Assembly: GCA_963922455.1 (NCBI GenBank)
Contig: CAWUIO010000136.1
Location: 1 to 16,106, forward strand
Source: CAWUIO01 sp963922455
GTDB taxonomy: Bacteria; Bacteroidota; Bacteroidia; Cytophagales; Microscillaceae
Reading direction: 5' to 3'
Length of the DNA: 16,106 nt
Below the pieces are notes generated by a model, which saw nothing but the letters and a program-made list of their open reading frames with translations, did not search any database and was not told the DNA's origin. Positions within the stretch are counted from its first letter, which is position 1. Each line of letters begins with the position of its first letter. The translations under genes were made by a program, and so were the position numbers. Of the stretch, positions 8,644-16,106 are shown one piece after another.

Positions 8644-8675
8644 AAAAGCTCTCCCATTTGGAGAGCTTTTTTTTT
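8644..8675 (+). terminator. strong intrinsic terminator after copy 1
   Basis: An 11-bp perfect stem (8644-8654 with 8660-8670, core AGCTCTCC/GGAGAGCT) has a five-base loop and ends in nine T residues. It begins 24 bases past the stop codon. It implies that the downstream paralogue is mostly transcribed from its own promoter. Confidence 0.93.
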
Positions 8676-8952
8676 GGTTTAATTTCTGGCCAATATTATA
8701 TATTCCCCAGTATCGACAGCCATAGGCATAAAGTGCGCGGAAAAGCATTTTGAGCTTACTTTGTAATTTTTTGTTGATTTCTTGCACACCTTTTGACAAT
8801 TAAACGTATATAGATCAAACAGGGAACATGGTATCACATACTAGATACTATTTTTTTCTGCTCCATACTTCGGCCTTTGCCCTCTGAGGTGATCTATAAT
8901 AAATACTTGCCCTCTGACAATTGAGTATGTTTATCCACGTTTTAAGGTTATA
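8676..8952. promoter_or_regulatory. intergenic region upstream of copy 2, no gene seen
   Basis: This AT-rich stretch of 277 bases lies between the terminator and the second giant gene and should contain its promoter. The best, still weak, candidate for a Bacteroidota-type promoter is TTG at 8907-8909 with TATGTTTA at 8926-8933 (one base off TAnnTTTG, spacer 16). The decamer TTTTGACAAT (8791-8800) also occurs upstream of copy 1 at 1304-1313. Confidence 0.4.
8877..8917. repeat. 11-bp direct repeat upstream of copy 2
   Basis: TTGCCCTCTGA occurs at 8877-8887 and again at 8907-8917, exactly 30 bp apart, which is close to three helical turns. The spacing and position 36-76 bp before the start codon suggest paired regulator sites. 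The second copy overlaps the candidate -33 TTG. Confidence 0.5.
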
Positions 8953-11900
8953 ATGTTAAGAAGCTGGAATACTATGGAAAGTAAAATCTACCCTCAACCA
9001 CTACGTTTATTTATTCTAACGGCATTTCTTCTTTGGTTTAGTACCTGGAAAGGATTTGCCCAAAATCCTAATGGCAGTTGCGATTTAGCCCAGGAACTGA
9101 ATATTGATGCCGATAATCAGAATAATATCGCATTTACCGAAGTAAATTGGGCGGGACTCTATACAATTTCTAATGGACTATACACCGGTGCCTTAGACCG
9201 AGATGCTTGGTACTGGTTTAGCGTACCCGCAGACGGTACGTATACCATTCAATTAAGTCCTACCTCGGGCCACGACCTGGTCTTATTTGCCTATGATACC
9301 CCATGTGGCGCCCCTACCGGAGTAAACCCCCGTTTTTCTGATAACCTGGGAGGGGATCTGACCGAAACCATTGAAATCATCGCTACGGCTGGTTCTACGA
9401 TCCGAATTCGGATTGCCGCCAAAGACGCCGTACCCAATGTAACTGGGGTTATTTCCATTTACCGAGGAGAGGAAACCCCTCATGACTTGTGTTCTAATGC
9501 TCAGGAAGTACGAGTTGGAGCTTGCGGTCTAAACTTTGATATTGAAAGACGCTTTTTCCACCACGAGGGCCGTACCAGTGCCGGAACCTTTGACCCTACT
9601 TCTAATAATAATTTGGACGGATGGATAAAGTTTACTCCTGATGTAACAGGTATAGTGGGGATTGAATATGCTTACAGCAACCAAGACGGAGCATTAGAGC
9701 TGTATACTACTGCCAAAGACTGCGGGACACTAACTCCGGTTAACAGCTTGATCAATAATCAATCTTTTGTAGACTTGAATATTGATGATGCCAATGGGGG
9801 GCAGCTAGAAATAGCAGAAATTACCGTAAATGCCGGGCAAGAGTATTACGTCAGAATAATGAACCTCCTAAACAATGAAACCATGAATGGGGGTTTGTGT
9901 ATTTATGATGCCCGGGCCCGGGATGAATGTGCCAATACCCAATCTATCAATGTACCAAGTTGTAATATTCGGGTCAACGTGCCAGATGAACCAGCTGTGG
10001 TAAGCCCACCCTTACCTGCTGGGGTAGACGTGAATGCCGACGATCAATGGTTATCGTATACCGCAGATAGTACCGGCTTGATACGTTTGGAATATACCGC
10101 TTTCACGGCCAATTCTGAGCCCTCCGTTTTCATTTATGATTTAGGAACCGGCTTGCCCAACTGTGGAGCGATTACTTCGGCGGATATTATCGCTTTTGAT
10201 CAATCGGCACTTAATAAAGATAATTTAGCCCTGACTTTCCCAGTCACCATAGGGCACCAGTATTATATTCGTTTATTTAAAGAAGGAAATCCCGTTTCAA
10301 ATGTGATGGTAGGAAACTTATGTATCTATAAAGATGATGCTTCTGCCTCCCCTCGCTTTTTTCTAGCGAATGAATTTGATCTAGATGGAAATAATTGCGG
10401 GGAACAATTTAACGTATTAGCCACCGATGAATATTCTACCGGTAATAATCAAGTGACCTTCCCTGCTTGTGATGCCAGTAATGTTCCAATTTTTGACGGC
10501 TGGGCATTTTTTAGAATAAATAGTCCCAGTGAGGACTTAATCATCGAGTACAATAATAATAACAGTGATTTTCGTCAAGCCAATGATGTCTCCCTTCAAT
10601 TGTTCCAAAGTCCGGCCCTAGTTGCACAAGCAGATATCATCGGGGGGGGGGCTACCTTAGGTACTGGTCCCACTATACCCGATCGTAGTGAAGCGAATTG
10701 GAGCGGTATTCCGGCTAACTCAACCCGTTACGTCACCCTGGATGTCAGTGCTAATATTGGTTTTGGAGAATTGTTAATAGTTGTTTTTGAGGGTGACCAG
10801 CCCCACCGTATTAATATCTTAAATCCCGGATTTGGGGCCATCAATGAGGTAGAGAGGGGAACAGATACCCTGGTGCGAAATCAGAGCTATGTAGTCATGC
10901 AAGCTAATATTCCTTTCTTTGACGCCTTAAATAATCTGGAGATAGAAATTGAAAATACCACGGGAAATCCATTAAATGGAAGAGTAAAAGTCTTCCGAAG
11001 CGATGATATACAAAATATCGGAGGCGGGGCTTTAACGGGTACTTCAAGCTGTTCTAATGACATTGATGAACTTAGTGAAGGGGATGAAGTTCTTCGCTTG
11101 AACTTAGCCGACCAAAGCGCCAATCATTTTTATTTTATTCGGGTTGGCAACATTACCACCAACTTAACCAACTCCATTGGAAGCCTCTGTGTGCGTCCTG
11201 AGATAGAACAACCAGGTGATTTGTGTAATAATGCCATCCCTATGTTGGTGGGCGATTGTGATATTCCCTTAGAAATTAATTCGGGTTATTCCCGGATTCA
11301 ACCTGATTTATACCCCACTCCTTGTATCCCGGCGAATATAGACAGTGCTTCGGTTTTACAAGACCTCTGGGTCAAGTTTACCGCAACTACCAATGGAACC
11401 ACCGTTCAATTTGAACCCCAAGGCTCTCGCGACATTGCTATAGCTACGTATCGGGGTGTCTGTGGTCCTTCGGGTATCCTGGAGCAATGTGCAAATGAGT
11501 TTGGAACCGGCGGACGGGAAACCCTCAAATTAAATACAGTACCCGGAGTAACCTACTTTGTCCAAATAATAAGCCTTACCGCCGCTACGGCCAATGGAAG
11601 GATATGTATCACGAATACCACCGGGGCAGACCCCTGCGTGGATGAAAACTTGTTGACCTTGGAAGCTGGAGATTGTAATGTTCTCTTGGATGTACCTAAT
11701 AATTTTGAAAACCTAGGAGCTGATTTCTTAGACTTTACCAATACTCCAGGGGGACAAAGTTTAGTAGCTCCTTATATCAATGAGGCCTGTGATTTAAGTC
11801 CTACCATCGATGGAGGTACCATCCCCACAGACACAAGTACCGTAGAAAATACTCGGGATGCTTTTGTTCGTCTTATTGGAAAAGGTGGCCCGATTACGAT

Positions 11901-14900
11901 TACCTACCAGAATGTAGGAATAGACAATGCCAATACCAACCCGGTTTTGATGGTTTACACCTCGATCAATACCAATGAGCCGATTAGCTGTAGCTCAGGT
12001 TTGAATGGCGCTACGAATAATATCAACCAATTGGCTTGTAGTAATGATGCCGAACCCATCACCGGGGGAGGGGTTGGAGCAGCTGGTCCTCAAACAGAAA
12101 TTCTTAAACTGCCTAATACTGTGGCCGGACAACAATATATCATCCGGGTATTGGATTTGGCGGATGGTAATATTGCCTCTGGGGGTATGCAAGGTATTTT
12201 GTGTATTTCTGACGGTACTCAAGATTATAACACCTGCGCCGATACCCGACAGCTTAATATCGGAGACTGTGGCGTACCGGTACAAGTATTATCTGGACAA
12301 AACGATTGTAGTGGCAATGGCGCGTACAATACAGCTATCGATGCGCTTCCCTTAACATGTAGCTCACCGTCTCAAGACCTTCTCATTGCCCGAAGTAGCG
12401 TTGACGGAAACAATGGTTGGTACTGGCAAGATGCTACAGTTTTACAAGATGTGAATAATGGCCCGGCCCCTACCGGGTGGTTGCCCGTAGGAAGTCTAAA
12501 CCCTGGACTTAGCCCTGGCGACTTTCCCTTGGCAGCTCCTTGGGAAGGGCCTGCCACTACGAGTTTTGGGTTTGACGCCCAGGCCGGCAGGGTTGTTACC
12601 CCAATTGACCGTTTGGATATAAATGGAATTCCTAGCACTACCTACTATTTTGCACGATTGTTTAATGTGGTAGATCCTAGCGTTTACAGCTCCCTATTAA
12701 TCAATCTCCGGAAGGACGATGGAGCCGTGGTTTATATCAATGGAAGAGAGGTTGTCCGAGATAACTTGCCATTGGGGGTGATCAATCACAACACTACGGC
12801 GAATAGCTCGGTAGTTGGAGGGGATGAGTTAGTGTTTACAGAGTTTCGCGTTAGTCCGGGCGTCCTGCTAGCTGGTGATAATGTAATTACAGTAGAGTTA
12901 CACAATGCAGCCCAGACCAATAGCGATGTCAGTTTTGATATTGAAGTAGTTGGGGTGATTGACGCTGCCGCTACCTGTGATCCTGCCACCGAAGCGGATG
13001 TTTGGTTTAGTTTTAACGTACCTCCCCTCTGTGACGGAATCCCTGAGGATACCAATGCCGTAGGAGGCTGTGACACCCCCAATAAAGTAGTAGACCCAGC
13101 CACCGGACGATGTGTGTGTAGCGAAGATACGTACGTGGGCGACGCCCTACCCGATGATCAAATCACGGTACAGTACGACAATAGAAACTTTATCTTGGAA
13201 GATGCCGCCGATGTATCTATGATCATTTACCTGGATAATGGAAATGGATGCGTAACCGCCAATGTAAACACCGACCTTATCCCGATTGCATGTGTAGATG
13301 ACTTGGGGCCTGGCGCCAAAGGAATAGAACAATATACGATCTCCAATACAGATGTTCAAAACGCTTTGGGAACCGATATTAGCCCCGGGCAAAACTTCAA
13401 AGTGCGGGTTATAAATAATGACCCCGTAGTTAGAACCGCCTTGGGAAATGCTTGTGTACTCTGGGGAACCACTTTGGCCCAGCAAGCTTGCCCACCTTCT
13501 AATGATTACGGGGACCTGGACGGAGACTTTAAAGATTTTGAAGTCTTGGGAAGTTGGACTTCTACTGCCAATTTCCCCACCAGTACCATCCCCGACGAGG
13601 ATGAGTACCCTGGGGCTTTGGATTCATTAGACTATAATATACCGTGTGTCGTTCCCGGTGGAAGCGATCCGGCCAGTAACAGTCCAGACCCCATCCGTAC
13701 CCAAGGCTGGATGAAGTTTGATGTGCCTATAGACTTTATTTCCCAGAACGGAGGGATCAATGCGGTTACCGTGCAATATAATAATGCCGGTTTAGTAAGT
13801 GGAAATCCGCAAAATGCGGCCCTGGCCATATACTCTGCTCCTAACTCATTAAACGGGCAAGGGATCAATTGCCAGCCCTTTTATAGCCACGTACCTTTTA
13901 GCCCGGGTATGGAAGATCAAGCCAATGATATGGGCCTACAAATCGTTGGGTGCGTCAATTCTGTATTTGAAGGGGTGGAAGGGATCACAATAGTCATTGA
14001 TACCGGACGTACCTACTTTGTTCGGGTCATGAATGTCTCAGCGGGTAGTGGTAACCCGCCCAATATGCCGGGGCAAATACGGATTTTACCATTTGTCCCT
14101 TGCGATCCTGGCTTAAACTTAGTGGATGATGGGGATTTTGAAAACTGGCCGGTCATTCAAGATGTCTTTGATGGGGGGAACCCCTTTGATGATCCCAATT
14201 TATATACCCGGGTAAACAATGATATTCATACCATCCCTGAAGCCAATGCCAACCGGGTAAACTTTGTAGAGACTTTCCTTCACTTTGCTACCGACTACGG
14301 TTTTGCCCGAGATAGTACCGATGTAGATGAACCTAATTCGGGCCGATACGATCGGTATACTCTGAAGAAAAACGAACTAGAGCCCGAAGGCTTATTCTCA
14401 GTGAGACAAACTCCTTTTACGCTTAAAAGAGACTGGTATGGTTATGGCCAAGGCTACTCCGGATATGGGGGTAGCTTAAGTGGAGGAGCCCCACGGACCA
14501 GCTATTGTGCGGGTGGGGGCATTGGAGATGGTACCGAAGCTTGTGACCCGGTCTTATCTATAGATGGTATCCCTACGGTAGGGGAATTTGGGATCCCCCA
14601 GGCCGACCGCCCAGCTTTGATTCCGCAAACAGCCGATGCTAACTTTATGATCGTAAACGGAATTTTTCCGAACCAGAACATCGCCACGGCGATTGGAGTG
14701 CCCAAGGTTTGGTGTCAAACCATAGACCGAGGGGAAGTACGGGCCACCGAAACGAGTTATTACATTTTCTCGGTATGGATTCAAAATATGATCTCAGGAG
14801 AACGGGACTTGGATATTCCCTTCCTGCGTTTGACCATTTGTGATATGCAAGATCCGGTTTCCGGGCTTTTGTTTCCAGATACCCTAGCCCAGTTCCGAGA

Positions 14901-15951
14901 TGATGATGGTAGTTTTGTCCAAACCCAATTGCCTGGTGTAACCTCGGTTTTTAATGGAACTGCCCCAGGCTCTCGTATAGCTCACAATGATCCTACCCCA
15001 GGGGGAACCCCAACCTATCAAGGGTATGACTTTGAGTTGCCCAATACGACGGGGGCCCAAAATGCTTACGGGGCAGCTTTACCGTGTAATGTCCCGGGGG
15101 TTGAGCCGGAAAACCGTCGTTTGAAAATTTTAGGCTCCTCTTTCTTTGTAAATGAAAAACCGGATAATTGGGTTCTGGTACGCTGTTTATACCGGGCTCC
15201 CTCTAGTTTGCGCTTCCTGAACGCCTGTGTGGAAAACTTATCTTTGAATGAAATTGGAAATGACTTTGGTATTGACGGAATAAGCTTCCGGGAGTGTAAA
15301 AACTCGGCGGTAAGCGCCGATTTATTTGAACGCTTGCTCAAAGGCGATCCTTGTGAGCTGGCCAATACGCCACAGTCGGTTGACCTCGCTTTGAACCTAC
15401 AGTTTTTGGACTTTACTGCCAATTTGATCGGCGAGGATGTACACCTTAACTGGTTGGTGGCGCAGGAAGAAAATGTAAGCCGTTACGAAATACAAAGAGG
15501 CTTTGATGGGACTACCTTTGGTACGATTGGCGTAGTAGACCGGCGCCCCAGCAGTGATGGTTTCAATGATTACACTTTTGTAGACCAGGAAGTCCCCGAG
15601 GGTGTACAATACATTTACTACCGCGTCCGGATAATCAATAGTGCCGGAGATGCCCAAACGGTACCCCCTATCCGGGTAGACATTCATAAGGTGGGCCGTT
15701 TTGACCTGACTTTGGTTAAAAACCCTACTTTCCAGGGCAATGATTTGGAAGTTCGCTTTTTTGCCACCCGAGGCCAGGCCCAATTAAAAGTGACGAGTAT
15801 GATGGGAGTCCCCATGCGCCAGGAAAAGTTGGATGTACAAGAAGGTGAAAACAGCCATTTCTTTAATACGGGCAACTTATATCCGGGCATTTACTTAGTA
15901 ACCATTGAGCAAGGCGCCCATAAAGAAACCAAGCGTATGGTAGTTTACTAA
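8953..15951 (+). CDS. giant T9SS-exported multidomain surface protein, copy 2 (2332 aa)
   Basis: This is a full-length paralogue of the preceding gene with the same architecture and almost the same length. The signal peptide ends at GFA-QN (about residue 37). PPC-like repeats start near residues 43, 178, 324, 473, 756, 893, 1093 and 1513. The nested galactose-binding-like domain (1147-1336) and Cys loop (1360-1389) follow in repeat 7. The jelly-roll has DGDFE (1726-1730) and GNDFGIDGI (2102-2110), so one Asp of the usual GIDDI is replaced. The FN3-like domain (about 2149-2243) and type A T9SS sorting domain (about 2250-2332, ending KRMVVY) close it. By eye, over half of aligned residues match copy 1, rising to about 70% around residue 1513-1620. 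Start choice: Met8 (codon 8974-8976) gives a more standard signal peptide than Met1. A ten-G tract at 10642-10651 may make expression switchable. Role: inferred surface adhesin or glycan binder. Confidence 0.93.
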   Translation: MLRSWNTMESKIYPQPLRLFILTAFLLWFSTWKGFAQNPNGSCDLAQELNIDADNQNNIAFTEVNWAGLYTISNGLYTGALDRDAWYWFSVPADGTYTIQLSPTSGHDLVLFAYDTPCGAPTGVNPRFSDNLGGDLTETIEIIATAGSTIRIRIAAKDAVPNVTGVISIYRGEETPHDLCSNAQEVRVGACGLNFDIERRFFHHEGRTSAGTFDPTSNNNLDGWIKFTPDVTGIVGIEYAYSNQDGALELYTTAKDCGTLTPVNSLINNQSFVDLNIDDANGGQLEIAEITVNAGQEYYVRIMNLLNNETMNGGLCIYDARARDECANTQSINVPSCNIRVNVPDEPAVVSPPLPAGVDVNADDQWLSYTADSTGLIRLEYTAFTANSEPSVFIYDLGTGLPNCGAITSADIIAFDQSALNKDNLALTFPVTIGHQYYIRLFKEGNPVSNVMVGNLCIYKDDASASPRFFLANEFDLDGNNCGEQFNVLATDEYSTGNNQVTFPACDASNVPIFDGWAFFRINSPSEDLIIEYNNNNSDFRQANDVSLQLFQSPALVAQADIIGGGATLGTGPTIPDRSEANWSGIPANSTRYVTLDVSANIGFGELLIVVFEGDQPHRINILNPGFGAINEVERGTDTLVRNQSYVVMQANIPFFDALNNLEIEIENTTGNPLNGRVKVFRSDDIQNIGGGALTGTSSCSNDIDELSEGDEVLRLNLADQSANHFYFIRVGNITTNLTNSIGSLCVRPEIEQPGDLCNNAIPMLVGDCDIPLEINSGYSRIQPDLYPTPCIPANIDSASVLQDLWVKFTATTNGTTVQFEPQGSRDIAIATYRGVCGPSGILEQCANEFGTGGRETLKLNTVPGVTYFVQIISLTAATANGRICITNTTGADPCVDENLLTLEAGDCNVLLDVPNNFENLGADFLDFTNTPGGQSLVAPYINEACDLSPTIDGGTIPTDTSTVENTRDAFVRLIGKGGPITITYQNVGIDNANTNPVLMVYTSINTNEPISCSSGLNGATNNINQLACSNDAEPITGGGVGAAGPQTEILKLPNTVAGQQYIIRVLDLADGNIASGGMQGILCISDGTQDYNTCADTRQLNIGDCGVPVQVLSGQNDCSGNGAYNTAIDALPLTCSSPSQDLLIARSSVDGNNGWYWQDATVLQDVNNGPAPTGWLPVGSLNPGLSPGDFPLAAPWEGPATTSFGFDAQAGRVVTPIDRLDINGIPSTTYYFARLFNVVDPSVYSSLLINLRKDDGAVVYINGREVVRDNLPLGVINHNTTANSSVVGGDELVFTEFRVSPGVLLAGDNVITVELHNAAQTNSDVSFDIEVVGVIDAAATCDPATEADVWFSFNVPPLCDGIPEDTNAVGGCDTPNKVVDPATGRCVCSEDTYVGDALPDDQITVQYDNRNFILEDAADVSMIIYLDNGNGCVTANVNTDLIPIACVDDLGPGAKGIEQYTISNTDVQNALGTDISPGQNFKVRVINNDPVVRTALGNACVLWGTTLAQQACPPSNDYGDLDGDFKDFEVLGSWTSTANFPTSTIPDEDEYPGALDSLDYNIPCVVPGGSDPASNSPDPIRTQGWMKFDVPIDFISQNGGINAVTVQYNNAGLVSGNPQNAALAIYSAPNSLNGQGINCQPFYSHVPFSPGMEDQANDMGLQIVGCVNSVFEGVEGITIVIDTGRTYFVRVMNVSAGSGNPPNMPGQIRILPFVPCDPGLNLVDDGDFENWPVIQDVFDGGNPFDDPNLYTRVNNDIHTIPEANANRVNFVETFLHFATDYGFARDSTDVDEPNSGRYDRYTLKKNELEPEGLFSVRQTPFTLKRDWYGYGQGYSGYGGSLSGGAPRTSYCAGGGIGDGTEACDPVLSIDGIPTVGEFGIPQADRPALIPQTADANFMIVNGIFPNQNIATAIGVPKVWCQTIDRGEVRATETSYYIFSVWIQNMISGERDLDIPFLRLTICDMQDPVSGLLFPDTLAQFRDDDGSFVQTQLPGVTSVFNGTAPGSRIAHNDPTPGGTPTYQGYDFELPNTTGAQNAYGAALPCNVPGVEPENRRLKILGSSFFVNEKPDNWVLVRCLYRAPSSLRFLNACVENLSLNEIGNDFGIDGISFRECKNSAVSADLFERLLKGDPCELANTPQSVDLALNLQFLDFTANLIGEDVHLNWLVAQEENVSRYEIQRGFDGTTFGTIGVVDRRPSSDGFNDYTFVDQEVPEGVQYIYYRVRIINSAGDAQTVPPIRVDIHKVGRFDLTLVKNPTFQGNDLEVRFFATRGQAQLKVTSMMGVPMRQEKLDVQEGENSHFFNTGNLYPGIYLVTIEQGAHKETKRMVVY
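10642..10651 (+). repeat. G10 homopolymer tract in coding sequence of copy 2
   Basis: Ten consecutive G residues encode Gly564-Gly566 plus the first base of Ala567. Loss of one G gives TAG at 10658-10660; gain of one G gives TAG at 10686-10688. The corresponding part of copy 1 has no such run. Confidence 0.95.
12391..12960 (+). other. nested galactose-binding-like domain in copy 2
   Basis: Residues 1147-1336 carry GWYWQD ... TTYYFARLFNV ... KDDGAVVYINGREVVRDNLP (from residue 1254) ... VITVELHN ... FDIEVVGVI. The central signature is closer to the family consensus than in copy 1. The insertion point inside repeat 7 is the same as in copy 1, so the insertion pre-dates the gene duplication. Confidence 0.65.
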
Positions 15952-15972
15952 GGGTATCAAATTACCAATAAG

Positions 15973-16003
15973 CTCCTCTTGAGACTACTCGAGAGGAGTT
16001 TTT
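15973..16003 (+). terminator. intrinsic terminator after copy 2
   Basis: CTCCTCTTGAG (15973-15983) pairs with CTCGAGAGGAG (15988-15998) over 11 positions including one G-T wobble. The loop is ACTA and a five-T run follows. It begins 22 bases past the stop codon. Confidence 0.9.
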
Positions 16004-16010
16004 GTATGGG

Positions 16011-16106
16011 GCTTGCCCGCGCTAAAAAAATAAGTGCCCGGCCAGAACTCTCCTAGTGGCGCGGGCCGGGCTAGGCTGCCGAGCCGGCTTACGCGCATCC
16101 CGCGGC
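16011..16106. repeat. GC-rich palindromic repeat region, cut by window end
   Basis: Two perfect 8-bp inverted pairs overlap here: GCCCGCGC (16015-16022) with GCGCGGGC (16059-16066), and GCCCGGCC (16036-16043) with GGCCGGGC (16064-16071). The right arms share bases, so the two foldings are mutually exclusive. The stretch is much richer in GC than the neighbouring genes and encodes nothing I can support. It is probably a dispersed extragenic repeat continuing past the edge. Confidence 0.6.

Noticed and set aside
8565..8799. Short frames on both strands across the end of copy 1 and the terminator
   Set aside because: They run through the terminator hairpin and show no protein-like composition.
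8620..8953. Operon linking the two giant genes
   Set aside because: A strong intrinsic terminator and a 332-bp gap with putative regulatory sites argue for separate transcription, though read-through cannot be excluded.
12005..12355. 116-residue plus-strand frame inside copy 2, and a 128-residue minus-strand frame at 15397-15783
   Set aside because: Both lie fully inside a well-supported ORF whose frame is conserved with the paralogue; they are shadows.
1628..15951. Possible CRISPR array or short tandem repeats within the giant genes
   Set aside because: The repetition is at protein-domain level with about 150-residue units and diverged DNA; there are no regularly spaced identical DNA repeats.

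Overview
The window looks like chromosomal DNA from a member of the Bacteroidota. The main evidence is two giant secreted proteins that each end in a type IX secretion system (T9SS) C-terminal sorting domain. A-rich leaders without a clear Shine-Dalgarno fit this too. An affiliation near Saprospirales/Saprospiraceae is only an impression from the style of the GC-rich intergenic repeats and the very large T9SS cargo; nothing here proves it.

Layout: bases 1-528 carry no convincing gene. They hold a terminator-like hairpin, a tandemly duplicated long imperfect palindrome (MITE/REP-like, 120-bp period), and a GC-rich spacer. Bases 529-1128 (minus strand) encode a MocA-type nucleotidyltransferase of the molybdenum-cofactor cytidylyltransferase group. 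A 499-bp non-coding region then separates it from a divergent pair of giant genes, 1628-8620 and 8953-15951 (both plus strand). Each giant gene is followed by its own clear hairpin terminator. The right edge (about 16011-16106) is a second GC-rich, palindrome-filled stretch cut by the window end.

The two giant proteins (2330 and 2332 residues) are tandem paralogues with the same domain order: signal peptide; about eight PPC-like beta-sandwich repeats; a galactose-binding-like domain nested inside repeat 7, followed by a small Cys-rich loop; a C-terminal jelly-roll domain (NGDFE ... GNDxGID); an FN3-like domain; and a type A T9SS sorting domain. They are probably exported across the outer membrane and anchored or released as very large binding or adhesive surface proteins. 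The second copy carries a run of ten G residues in its coding sequence. A one-base slip in either direction leads to an early stop, so this gene may be phase-variable. The MocA-like gene has no visible functional link to them.
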